15,693 bases of DNA from the NCBI GenBank assembly GCA_904501685.1, contig CAJGBX010000022.1:1-15693 (forward strand), written 5' to 3'. The notes under the pieces were generated by a model. The model saw only the letters and a program-made list of their open reading frames with translations, was not told the DNA's origin and made no database searches. Origin of the DNA: Clostridiaceae bacterium (GTDB taxonomy: Bacteria > Bacillota > Clostridia > Oscillospirales > Acutalibacteraceae). Below, one piece after another: positions 1 to 6,510 of this stretch. The translations under genes were made by a program, and so were the position numbers. Numbering within the stretch: position 1 is the first letter of the stretch; the number at the start of each line of letters is the position of its first letter.

Positions 1-28
1 TTATATTATTTTACATAAGGTGATAAAT

Positions 29-715
29 TTGAGTAAGATGAGAAATTACAATATCAGAATATATGCCGAGCTTGCCGTTAAGGGTAACAGAGAAAGAAGT
101 GCGGTTGATACTTTGACTAAGTGGTTAACGGTGATTTATTGGCTGGCTGCCGCAGCGGCTATTGTTACCTGCCTTACAATGATGATAGGTAATCTGGTAT
201 GGATGAGTGAATATAAAGAAGGTTTAAATGCCACTGAATTAGCCAAATATAATGAAAACCGTATTCAGCTTTTCACAATGTTGGCATCGGTATTTTCATT
301 GGTTGCAAGCTATTTTTTGCTGCATTATAAGTTGGCAATTCCGTTTGCAATTACAGGATGTGTTGACTGTGCAGTAGTATTTACAACACTTTACAATGTA
401 AGCGTTCGTAATGATATTGCAAACGGTGGTATGAAAAACTTTTGGATTATGGCAATTCCGTCAATTCTTTGTGCGGTGTTGGCAATTGCCTTGGGTGTAA
501 TAATTTTCATAACCTATAAAATGAAGATACCGTCGGCATATGAAAAATTGATTAATGACCTTTATCAATCACATTCTGTCAACGGTGAAAAGCCTCTCAG
601 CCCTGAGGAATTTGAGAAAATATGTGACGCTTATCGCGGTGAGGAGATTTTCCGTACCGATATACCTCTGAAAAAATCGGTTAAAAAAAGGAAGCAAAAG
701 TTGGAAGAAATTTAA
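29..715 (+). CDS. Hypothetical four-helix integral membrane protein
   Basis: I do not recognise a family for this 228-residue protein. It has four clear hydrophobic segments at about residues 32-57, 79-99, 101-122 and 138-163, a short basic N-terminus and a charged C-terminal tail of about 65 residues rich in Lys and Glu, which is probably cytoplasmic. The frame is open from a GTG at 20, but AAGGTGAT at 17-24 matches the anti-SD sequence and is correctly placed for the TTG at 29, so I start there; ATG at 38 is the other choice. No promoter is visible in the few bases upstream, so the gene could be the end of an operon beginning outside the window. Transcription probably stops at the hairpin at 743-766. 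The coding call is secure from length, composition and SD; the function is unknown. Confidence 0.75.
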   Translation: MSKMRNYNIRIYAELAVKGNRERSAVDTLTKWLTVIYWLAAAAAIVTCLTMMIGNLVWMSEYKEGLNATELAKYNENRIQLFTMLASVFSLVASYFLLHYKLAIPFAITGCVDCAVVFTTLYNVSVRNDIANGGMKNFWIMAIPSILCAVLAIALGVIIFITYKMKIPSAYEKLINDLYQSHSVNGEKPLSPEEFEKICDAYRGEEIFRTDIPLKKSVKKRKQKLEEI

Positions 716-742
716 GATAAAAAATCATATAAAAACGAAAAA

Positions 743-766
743 GGCTACCGAAGAAATTCGGTAGCC
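743..766 (-). terminator. Bidirectional intrinsic terminator, mainly for rpsT
   Basis: A perfect 10-bp stem (GGCTACCGAA / TTCGGTAGCC) closes on a GAAA tetraloop. Read on the minus strand it is followed by a T-rich run (TTTTTCGTTTTT), which fits rpsT, whose stop codon is 27 bases upstream. On the plus strand the tail GTTATTTCG is poorer but could still end the membrane-protein transcript. Confidence 0.85.
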
Positions 767-792
767 GTTATTTCGTCATGCGTTAAGACAAA

Positions 793-1053
793 TTAGTTAG
801 CTTTGTTAAGGCGAACGATAAGCTGAGATTTCTTTCTTGCGGCATTGTTCTTGTGAAGAATACCCTTAGAAACAGCCTGATCGATTTTCTTTACTGCAAC
901 CTTTACAACCTCGGCCTTGTCGGCGGCGTTGTCGGTGATTGCAGCATCAGCCTTTTTGATAGCAGTCTTAAGAGCGGTGTTAAGGCTCTTATTACGCATG
1001 TGGTTAGCTTCAGCGATGAGTACGCGTTTCTTGGCGGACTTAATGTTAGGCAT
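793..1053 (-). CDS. rpsT: 30S ribosomal protein S20
   Basis: This 86-residue basic protein is S20, which binds 16S rRNA in the body of the 30S subunit. It starts with the hallmark MPNIKSAKKR and is a Lys/Ala-rich helical protein ending in the typical KGILHKNNAARKKSQL region and a short tail; the length is normal for the family. A strong SD (AGGAGGTGG on the minus strand) lies just ahead of the ATG. The gene has its own promoter (1118-1146), a leader of about 57 bases with a hairpin, and a terminator at 743-766, so it is monocistronic. It is divergent from gpr, an arrangement also found in Bacillus. S20 autoregulates its translation in E. coli; whether that holds here is not shown by the sequence. 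Confidence 0.97.
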   Translation of the reverse strand: MPNIKSAKKRVLIAEANHMRNKSLNTALKTAIKKADAAITDNAADKAEVVKVAVKKIDQAVSKGILHKNNAARKKSQLIVRLNKAN

Positions 1054-1080
1054 AGTTCCACCTCCTATAAAAAAATTAGC

Positions 1081-1102
1081 AAGCTTGTAAAATTACAAAC
1101 TT
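1081..1102 (-). promoter_or_regulatory. Hairpin in the rpsT 5' leader
   Basis: Read on the minus strand, AAGTTTGTAA and TTACAAGCTT form a stem of about nine pairs including one G-U, with a tiny AT loop. It sits between the predicted transcript start (about 1111) and the rpsT SD. It could be a leader stabiliser or part of feedback control; there is no direct evidence for either. Confidence 0.4.
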
Positions 1103-1105
1103 AAC

Positions 1106-1131
1106 CACAGTGAGTATATAATACCACTGTG
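1106..1131. repeat. Inverted repeat centred on the rpsT -10 region
   Basis: CACAGTG at 1106-1112 and CACTGTG at 1125-1131 are perfect reverse complements separated by 12 bases, and the minus-strand -10 hexamer lies between them. A symmetric site placed over a -10 is what an operator looks like, but the repeat matches no regulator box I can name. Confidence 0.5.
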
Positions 1132-1146
1132 TGTTTCAAATTGCAA
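1118..1146 (-). promoter_or_regulatory. Sigma-A-type promoter of rpsT
   Basis: On the minus strand, -35 TTGCAA (1146-1141) and -10 TATTAT (1123-1118) are separated by exactly 17 bases. Transcription would start near 1111. The same -35 hexamer and spacing recur at the lon promoter (6763-6791), which supports both calls. Confidence 0.75.
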
Positions 1147-1248
1147 CACTTTTTTTCATGAAATTGCAAGTTTTTTATAATTTATAAAGTATATTGTGTT
1201 AGGGTCAAGAAAAGATAATGAATGAAGTAAACTTTAAAGGAGTATTGA

Positions 1249-2100
1249 ATGATGGGAATAAGAACCGATATTGCGGTCGAATTTGCCGCTGACAGAGTTA
1301 ATCGGAAGCGTGAGGTTGCGGTTCACAAGTATGATGTTGAGGGTATAGAAGTTACAAATGTTGAAATTTTGAGCGAGCAAGCTGCTAATGAAATCGGCAA
1401 GCCTATGGGTAAATATGTTACACTGGAAACCAAGCGGAATGTCAATATTTTTGACTTGCCAATGCTGACTGAGCTGTTAATTGCCGAAATCAGGGGACTT
1501 ATCGGTCGAATAGACGGTGATGTGTTAGTAGTAGGTATCGGTAATAAAACAGTGACACCTGATGCTTTGGGACCTAAAGCGGCAGAGGGCGTAATGGCTA
1601 CAAGGCATTTACCTAAGAAGCTGATTGACCGCTTAGGTCTTGAGGGTCTGCGTACAGTGTCGGTTTTAAGTCCCGGCGTTTCAGGTCAAACCGGAATGGA
1701 TGCCAAAGAAATTTTAGAGGGTGCAATTGGAAGACTTAAGCCGGATGTAATGATTATTGTAGATGCTTTGGCCGCACGTGAGGTGTCACGTCTCGGTCGC
1801 ACTGTACAACTTAGTAATACCGGCTTAACCCCTGGCTCGGGTGTAGGTAACAGCCGTACCGAGCTATCGGAAAAGACCTTGGGCGTAAAGTGTGTTACGG
1901 TCGGTGTGCCGACTGTAGTTGACGCATCAACACTCTGCTATGACTTAACAGGTGAGGCGCGTCATGAGCACGACCCGTTAATTGTAACGCCCAGAGATAT
2001 TGACCGTATGATTGAAAAATCGGGTCAGGTTTTGGCATATTCTCTCAACCTGGCGATTCATCCTGACGTTGACCCTGAAGCACTTAGGTTTTGCGTATAA
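1249..2100 (+). CDS. gpr: Germination protease Gpr (peptidase family A25)
   Basis: Gpr cleaves the small acid-soluble proteins that coat spore DNA, supplying amino acids during germination; it is made in the forespore as an inactive zymogen. The 283-residue protein begins with the conserved RTDIAVE block (residues 5-11) and contains GIGNKTVTPDALGP (97-109) and IIVDALAAREVSRLG (169-183). Asp105 and Asp172 align with the two acidic residues considered catalytic in the Bacillus enzyme, and the TVGVPTVVDA segment follows. SD AAAGGAG at 1236-1242 lies six bases before the ATG; a second ATG directly follows it. Only four residues precede RTD, so the propeptide is shorter than in Bacillus, where about 15 residues are removed. 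spoIIP follows after 57 bases. I could not find a convincing sigma-F or sigma-G promoter upstream. Confidence 0.96.
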   Translation: MMGIRTDIAVEFAADRVNRKREVAVHKYDVEGIEVTNVEILSEQAANEIGKPMGKYVTLETKRNVNIFDLPMLTELLIAEIRGLIGRIDGDVLVVGIGNKTVTPDALGPKAAEGVMATRHLPKKLIDRLGLEGLRTVSVLSPGVSGQTGMDAKEILEGAIGRLKPDVMIIVDALAAREVSRLGRTVQLSNTGLTPGSGVGNSRTELSEKTLGVKCVTVGVPTVVDASTLCYDLTGEARHEHDPLIVTPRDIDRMIEKSGQVLAYSLNLAIHPDVDPEALRFCV

Positions 2101-2109
2101 AACTATTTC

Positions 2110-2149
2110 TTACCGCATATGAATTATTGATAATATTTTACGGCGGTAA
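2110..2149 (+). promoter_or_regulatory. Inverted repeat in the gpr-spoIIP gap
   Basis: TTACCGC at 2110-2116 and GCGGTAA at 2143-2149 are perfect reverse complements with a 26-base AT-rich loop. The right arm contains the purine run GGCGG, one of only two weak SD-like elements ahead of spoIIP. The structure could affect spoIIP translation or be chance. Confidence 0.3.
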
Positions 2150-2157
2150 ACCAGGGT

Positions 2158-3234
2158 ATGAATAATATTAAAAAGCTTATAATGGCTGCGACCTCGTTGG
2201 TTGTAGCAGGTCTTGTTACGGTCAGTGTCTTCAAAATCGGAGTGACCGGTCTTTTCGGTAAAATAGCGGTGCTTTCATTAATGACAACCGCACCCGAGGG
2301 GGCATACGGTATGTTGGAAGACCTGCTGAACTTTTCTGAAACAGAAACAGTAATACCCGATACCGGTGAGATAATTACCGAAAGCTTTAATCCTACGGCA
2401 GCACCGAATACCGAAGCACTGATTTCGGTGGCGGTAACCGAGCAGAAAATGGGTAATATAATCAAGAGGTCGATGTCACCTTATGGAGCTAATACCAAGT
2501 ATAATAATGTTTATATAAACAATAAATCGGGTGAGGAAATCGACATTGCCGCCGACCTTTCAGGTGCGCTGGACTTCAAGGTTACTAAATCCGAGGAGCC
2601 GCAAATTTTAATATACCATACTCATACCACCGAGGCCTTTATGAACGACGAAAGTGAATATTATACCAACCGCGATGAGCCTCGAAGCAGAAATCCTGAG
2701 GAAAATATGGTAAGAATCGGAGAAATAATTGCCAAGCAGTTGGAAAATTCAGGCTACGCCGTTGTGCACGATAAAACAATACACGATTCGCCGGCCTTTT
2801 CGGGAAGCTATAACCGTTCAGCCCAGACGGTAAAAAATGCATTAAAGCAGTATCCGTCAATTAAAATAGCCATTGATGTGCACCGTGATTCGGTTACAAG
2901 CGGTAATGACAAGGTGGCACCGGTTGTGGTATTAAACGGACGTGAGGCAGCACAGGTTATGCTGGTTATGGGAAGTCAGACCGGCAGTGTTACAAATCAC
3001 CCTGACTGGCGAAAAAATTTAAGGCTTGCAACCAAGCTTCAGAATGTTTTTGAAAGCAATTATCCTCAGCTTGCACGTGCAATGCTTTTGAAATCGGCAA
3101 AGTATAATCAAAATTTAACAACCGGCTCGATTCTTTTGGAGGTCGGCAGTGATGCCAATACCTATGAGCAGGCGGAGTATTCCGCCGAGCTTATAGGACA
3201 GTCGTTGACGGTTTTACTTAATTCGCAACAATAA
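2158..3234 (+). CDS. spoIIP: Stage II sporulation protein P (SpoIIP)
   Basis: SpoIIP is a membrane-anchored amidase/endopeptidase that works with SpoIID and SpoIIM to thin septal peptidoglycan so that the mother cell can engulf the forespore. The 358-residue protein has an N-terminal hydrophobic anchor (about 7-42), a variable linker, and the SpoIIP catalytic domain from about 145: IYHTHTTEAFM (152-162), IAIDVHRDSV (237-246) and ILLEVGSDANTYEQAE (325-340). His154, His156, Glu159, His242 and Glu328 are candidate metal ligands or catalytic residues. Bacillus SpoIIP is about 400 residues. The gene lies 57 bases after gpr, as in Bacillus. The SD is unusually poor: AGGG ends two bases before the ATG and GGCGG lies 11 bases away, yet no better start exists. 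A small membrane gene follows after 13 bases and is probably cotranscribed. Confidence 0.95.
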   Translation: MNNIKKLIMAATSLVVAGLVTVSVFKIGVTGLFGKIAVLSLMTTAPEGAYGMLEDLLNFSETETVIPDTGEIITESFNPTAAPNTEALISVAVTEQKMGNIIKRSMSPYGANTKYNNVYINNKSGEEIDIAADLSGALDFKVTKSEEPQILIYHTHTTEAFMNDESEYYTNRDEPRSRNPEENMVRIGEIIAKQLENSGYAVVHDKTIHDSPAFSGSYNRSAQTVKNALKQYPSIKIAIDVHRDSVTSGNDKVAPVVVLNGREAAQVMLVMGSQTGSVTNHPDWRKNLRLATKLQNVFESNYPQLARAMLLKSAKYNQNLTTGSILLEVGSDANTYEQAEYSAELIGQSLTVLLNSQQ

Positions 3235-3247
3235 AAAGGAATATGGG

Positions 3248-3586
3248 ATGTTGAAAAAAATATTATGCCGTCATAGGCTGTTTTTACGTTCATTTTGGAT
3301 AACCGAGTTTATATGTATGTGCATAAGCGTTATACTGATAGCCTGCGGTTATGTGTATTCGGTTGTTGAGCATAATGCCTTCGGACGTGAGGTGACGGCG
3401 TTTGCTATTACCTCAAAGGATTATATTACGGTTTTCGGCAGGGAATTTTATCTGCCTGTTATAACAATAGGCGAAACTGTTTTGGAGTTTGTAAAGCAGT
3501 ATAGCTCGGGTATAATAAAGCTCCTCGGCTTTGCAGTGACATCGACCGAGGAGCTAATATACAGTATAGTAAATTTGTTTTGTTAA
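3248..3586 (+). CDS. Small unknown membrane protein after spoIIP
   Basis: I do not recognise this 112-residue protein. It has a basic N-terminus, one strong transmembrane segment at about residues 17-38, and a remainder of mixed hydrophobicity with a second weaker hydrophobic stretch near 86-98 and a C-terminal end rich in Ile, Leu and Phe. SD AAAAGGA at 3234-3240 sits seven bases before the ATG and overlaps the spoIIP stop, so translational coupling with spoIIP is likely. The ATG at 3243 is out of frame and stops after three codons. Linkage to gpr and spoIIP hints at a sporulation role, but that is inference from position only. Its coding sequence holds a 10-bp inverted repeat (3519-3555) that may terminate the convergent gene. 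Confidence 0.7.
   Translation: MLKKILCRHRLFLRSFWITEFICMCISVILIACGYVYSVVEHNAFGREVTAFAITSKDYITVFGREFYLPVITIGETVLEFVKQYSSGIIKLLGFAVTSTEELIYSIVNLFC
3519..3555 (-). terminator. Candidate terminator of the SEDS gene inside the convergent gene
   Basis: AGCTCCTCGG (3519-3528) and CCGAGGAGCT (3546-3555) form a perfect 10-bp stem with a 17-base loop. On the minus strand the stem is followed by TTATTATA, a modest U-tract, and it lies 34 bases past the SEDS gene stop codon. It sits inside the 3' end of the plus-strand small membrane gene. The loop is long and the U-tract imperfect, so termination is plausible rather than certain. Confidence 0.5.
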
Positions 3587-3588
3587 GG

Positions 3589-4749
3589 TTAATTATCATT
3601 TAGTCTTAGGCGGTGAAGGTGGTTTATACCTTCATCGCTGTGCATTTTTATGCTCATAACCACCGAAAGTCCTAAATATGTACATAAAAGTGAGGTGCCG
3701 CCTGCGCTGAACAGAGGCAACGTAACACCGATAACCGGTATAAGCCATAGGCACATTCCGACATTTATGATGGTCTGAGAAGCAAGCATTGTGAATACTC
3801 CGGTGCAGATAACAAGTCCTAATTTTGAGTTCGACCTAAAGCCGATATATAAAATTCTTATATATATTGCGGCTAAAAGCATAAGGGTTAAAATACATCC
3901 CATAAGACCCAGTTCTTCGCCGATAGCGGTAAAAATAAAGTCATTATATCCGTAAGGAATACCGCTGGCTTGCACCAAGGTTCCGTTAAACAAGCCTTGC
4001 CCGAATATACCGCCGTTAGCCATTGCCACACGGCCACGGTATTGTTGGTAAAGAGTTTTTAAGTAATCACTTTCGGTGCCGAAAAACAAGGCATTAATAC
4101 GAGCCTGCTGGTCGGGGTTCATAACAAACAGATAAATAAACGGCAGTGCTACTGCCGCTACCGACAGAGCAATGATAAAATACCGTAATTTTACACCGGC
4201 GGCAAACATCATACCGACAAACATTAAAGCAAAGACAAGAGCACTTCCGTCGTCACCCTGAAAATGTATTAGCAAAACGGGTATGGCACCGTGTATGCAA
4301 AGTAACAGCATATACCTGAATTTTTTGACCCTTTCACCTAAAACATAGCAGTGGTAGCCAAAGGTTATGCAAAAACAGATTTTAAACAGCTCGGATGGCT
4401 GAAACGAGATGTTTCCTGGTAGCATAAGCCATGCCTTATCGTCGGTAACACCGGGAGCATAACCGATGAAAAAAGTCAAAATAACCGGCACAATACCGAT
4501 AGCCGCAATTATAAACCAAAATTTTGAAAAACGCCTGTAGTCAAAATTGCTTATGACAATCATAGCTATAATACCCAACGCTAACGCACCGAGCTGAGTG
4601 ATAAACTGACCGAAGCTTTGACCGTAGTAATTATACGTAGTCGAAAGCACCATTACACAGCCGAAAAGGGTAGTTATAATGCAAAGAATATATAAGAGCT
4701 TATCGCATTCACGAATATAGTCGGCAATGCGACGAAATATTATTTTCAT
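3589..4749 (-). CDS. SEDS-family peptidoglycan glycosyltransferase (FtsW/RodA/SpoVE)
   Basis: SEDS proteins polymerise lipid II into glycan strands together with a class B penicillin-binding protein. This 386-residue protein has about ten hydrophobic helices and family signatures: FQPSELFKI (116-124), GDDGSALVF (165-173), the region GGIFGQGLFNGT (246-257), and NDFIFTAIGEELGLMG (269-284). Asp270 in NDFIF matches the essential aspartate of E. coli RodA and FtsW. The last conserved block reads IPVIGVTLPLFSAGGTS instead of the more common PLPFISYGGSS type. SD AAGGGA lies about eight bases before the ATG, and a clean promoter is at 4788-4816. The gene stands alone and converges with the spoIIP operon. 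Sequence alone does not tell me whether it serves elongation (RodA), division (FtsW) or spore cortex (SpoVE), so no symbol is given. Confidence 0.93.
   Translation of the reverse strand: MKIIFRRIADYIRECDKLLYILCIITTLFGCVMVLSTTYNYYGQSFGQFITQLGALALGIIAMIVISNFDYRRFSKFWFIIAAIGIVPVILTFFIGYAPGVTDDKAWLMLPGNISFQPSELFKICFCITFGYHCYVLGERVKKFRYMLLLCIHGAIPVLLIHFQGDDGSALVFALMFVGMMFAAGVKLRYFIIALSVAAVALPFIYLFVMNPDQQARINALFFGTESDYLKTLYQQYRGRVAMANGGIFGQGLFNGTLVQASGIPYGYNDFIFTAIGEELGLMGCILTLMLLAAIYIRILYIGFRSNSKLGLVICTGVFTMLASQTIINVGMCLWLIPVIGVTLPLFSAGGTSLLCTYLGLSVVMSIKMHSDEGINHLHRLRLNDN
3610..3648 (+). terminator. Candidate terminator of the gpr-spoIIP operon inside the SEDS gene
   Basis: GCGGTGAAGGT (3610-3620) pairs with ACCTTCATCGC (3628-3638) over 11 positions with one G-U, around a seven-base loop. 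A T-rich stretch (TGTGCATTTTTA) follows on the plus strand. It lies 24 bases past the stop of the small membrane gene and within the 3' end of the convergent SEDS gene. Confidence 0.45.
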
Positions 4750-4787
4750 AGGCTATTCCCTTCGGTAAAATCGAAATTTCTAAAATT

Positions 4788-4816
4788 ATTATAAACTAAT
4801 ATAAAAATAAGTTCAA
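4788..4816 (-). promoter_or_regulatory. Sigma-A-type promoter of the SEDS gene
   Basis: On the minus strand, -35 TTGAAC (4816-4811) and a perfect -10 TATAAT (4793-4788) are 17 bases apart in AT-rich DNA, about 39 bases before the ATG. Confidence 0.75.
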
Positions 4817-4824
4817 GTAAAGTC

Positions 4825-4853
4825 TTTAAATTTTTGAAATTATGTGTTATACT
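4825..4853 (+). promoter_or_regulatory. Sigma-A-type promoter of tsaE-tsaB-rpiB
   Basis: -35 TTTAAA (4825-4830) and -10 TATACT (4848-4853) are 17 bases apart. Transcription would start near 4860, before the tsaE SD at 4871. The position of the -10 rules out the upstream ATG at 4842 as the tsaE start. Confidence 0.65.
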
Positions 4854-4883
4854 TTGAAAAAAGGTGTTAAAGGAGGGGAGAAA

Positions 4884-5312
4884 ATGTCAAAAATCACCGT
4901 TGTGACTCACAGTCGTTTAGAAACAGAAGGCTTTGCCGAAAAATTAGCTAAACAAACCGAGGCCGGTACAGTTTTTGCAATGCGAGGTGACCTTGGTGCC
5001 GGTAAAACCTGCTTTACCTCGGGCTTTGCCAAGGGCTTAGGCTACACGGGTGACGTTAATTCTCCTACCTTTGCAATTGTTAACGAGTACTTAGGTGGAA
5101 GGCTGCCTTTATATCATTTTGATATGTACCGAATAAGCGGGTGGGAGGACCTTTATACCACCGGTTATTTTGAGTATATGGAATCGGGCGGTATTCTTAT
5201 AATTGAGTGGAGTGAGAATATTGCCTCTGCCTTACCGGAAGATGCAGTGCTTGTAACTATAAAAACTTTAGGAGAGAATGACCGCGAAATAACGGTTGAG
5301 AATTTTAAATGA
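4884..5312 (+). CDS. tsaE: tRNA t6A biosynthesis ATPase TsaE
   Basis: TsaE is the ATPase of the TsaB-TsaD-TsaE complex that makes N6-threonylcarbamoyl-adenosine at position 37 of ANN-decoding tRNAs. The 142-residue protein shows the P-loop GDLGAGKT (35-42), the switch-like NSPTFAIVNEY (59-69), the LYHFDMYR block (76-83) and IIEWSEN (106-112), all typical. The frame is open from an ATG at 4842, but that codon precedes the -10 hexamer at 4848-4853, and a strong SD (AGGAGG, 4871-4876) lies seven bases before ATG 4884; the shorter start also matches the usual TsaE N-terminus. Its stop overlaps the tsaB start by four bases (ATGA), so the two are translationally coupled. Confidence 0.95.
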   Translation: MSKITVVTHSRLETEGFAEKLAKQTEAGTVFAMRGDLGAGKTCFTSGFAKGLGYTGDVNSPTFAIVNEYLGGRLPLYHFDMYRISGWEDLYTTGYFEYMESGGILIIEWSENIASALPEDAVLVTIKTLGENDREITVENFK

Positions 5313-6043
5313 GAGTTTTAGGTGTTGAGTGTACCGCATCTCCGGTGTCGGTCGCTTTGATAGAGGACGGCAAGCTAAAGGCTGAATATTTTTTAAATCT
5401 TAAAACCACACATTCACAAACCCTTTTGCCTATCTTTGAATCGGTTTTAAAACTTTCGGGCCTGACTGTTGAGGATATTGACGTTATTGCCGTAACCTCG
5501 GGACCTGGCTCGTTTACAGGGGTCAGAATCGGTATAAGTGCCGTCAAGGGCTTGGCAACCGGCCTTGATACTCCGACCGTTCCGGTCTCGGTATTGGAGG
5601 CTATGGCGTACAATCTATTGGGTCAAAACGTAATAGTATGTGCTTGTATGGATGCCCGTTGCAATCAGGTTTATAATGCTCTTTTTGAGGTTTCGGGGGA
5701 TACTGTGACCCGTCTTTCGGAAGATAGAGCGTTGATGATTGATGAGGTGTTTCAAGACCTTACCGCAAAAGCTGAAGATTTTGGCGAAAAGCCAATTGTA
5801 ATAGTTGGTGACGGTGCGGATATTTTCTATAATGCTGTAAAGGACCGAGGCTTAAAGCTTCAGACGGCTCCTGAGCATTTAAAATGGCAAAGAGCCTTCG
5901 GTGTAGCCAAAATCGGCTATGAAAAGGCTTTGAATAATGATACAATCCGAGCAAATGAACTCTTGCCTTTGTATTTGCGTTTGCCTCAGGCAGAGCGTGA
6001 ATTGAAGGCAAGGCAGGGTGATTTATCGGGTGAAAGGAAGTAA
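5309..6043 (+). CDS. tsaB: tRNA t6A biosynthesis protein TsaB
   Basis: TsaB is the ASKHA-fold partner that dimerises with TsaD and is required for t6A formation. The 244-residue protein begins MRVLGVECTA, has THSQTLLP (34-41) and the diagnostic VTSGPGSFTGVRIG (62-75), and ends in a PLYLRLPQAERE block typical of the family; the length is normal. It overlaps tsaE by ATGA and is followed five bases later by rpiB. In many Firmicutes rimI and tsaD come next, but neither is here, so tsaD must be elsewhere. Confidence 0.95.
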   Translation: MRVLGVECTASPVSVALIEDGKLKAEYFLNLKTTHSQTLLPIFESVLKLSGLTVEDIDVIAVTSGPGSFTGVRIGISAVKGLATGLDTPTVPVSVLEAMAYNLLGQNVIVCACMDARCNQVYNALFEVSGDTVTRLSEDRALMIDEVFQDLTAKAEDFGEKPIVIVGDGADIFYNAVKDRGLKLQTAPEHLKWQRAFGVAKIGYEKALNNDTIRANELLPLYLRLPQAERELKARQGDLSGERK

Positions 6044-6048
6044 TAAAA

Positions 6049-6510
6049 ATGGCGAATTTTACTGAAAATGATGTTTTGGCAATCGGCTGTGACCATGGCG
6101 GATATGAGCTTAAAAATGCTATAATTTCGCATCTTGTTGACCGAGGTATAGCTTATAAGGATTTTGGCTGCTTTGACGGTGCGGCTGTTGATTATCCCGA
6201 AATAGCTTTAAAGGTTACCGATGCTATTACCTCGGGCGAATGTAAGCTCGGTATTTTGGTTTGCGGTACAGGTATCGGTATGTCATTGGCTGCAAATAAG
6301 GTTAACGGTATTCGTGCCGCTGCTTGTTCCGAGCAGTTTTCGGCAAAGTACACAAGGCTTCACAATGATTCCAATGTTCTTTGCCTGGGCGGTCGTGTTA
6401 TAGGTCCGGGCGTTGCAAATGAAATGGTTGACTTGTTTATTGATACCGATTTTGAGGGCGGACGCCATCAAAGACGTGTTGATATGGTAATGGCAATAGA
6501 GAAAAAGTAA
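6049..6510 (+). CDS. rpiB: Ribose-5-phosphate isomerase B
   Basis: RpiB interconverts ribose 5-phosphate and ribulose 5-phosphate in the non-oxidative pentose phosphate pathway. The 153-residue protein has the family landmarks: GCDHGGYELK (13-22) with Asp15 and His16, DYPEIA (48-53), VCGTGIGMSLAANKVNGIRAA (71-91) with catalytic-type Cys72, and His105 in TRLHNDSN. The length is normal for RpiB. It could in principle be a LacA/LacB-type galactose-6-phosphate isomerase, but there are no sugar-catabolism genes nearby and Cys72 favours RpiB. SD AAAGGAAG lies within the end of tsaB. The operon appears to end at the terminator at 6601-6630. Confidence 0.95.
   Translation: MANFTENDVLAIGCDHGGYELKNAIISHLVDRGIAYKDFGCFDGAAVDYPEIALKVTDAITSGECKLGILVCGTGIGMSLAANKVNGIRAAACSEQFSAKYTRLHNDSNVLCLGGRVIGPGVANEMVDLFIDTDFEGGRHQRRVDMVMAIEKK

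Noticed and set aside
853..1104. Open reading frame on the plus strand across rpsT
   Set aside because: It is the antisense of a certain ribosomal protein gene, lacks an SD, and its composition is not protein-like.
1176..1220. Sigma-F, sigma-G or sigma-A promoter for gpr
   Set aside because: GTATA (1189) and GATAATG (1214) are 20 bases apart, too far for sigma-G; TATAAT at 1176 has only a poor -35 (TTTTCA). None is good enough to annotate.
2124..2465. 113-codon open frame on the minus strand at the start of spoIIP
   Set aside because: Antisense to the spoIIP anchor and linker; its hydrophobic runs mirror the spoIIP sequence.
4842..4883. Longer N-terminus for tsaE
   Set aside because: The ATG at 4842 precedes the -10 hexamer at 4848-4853, and the strong SD serves ATG 4884.
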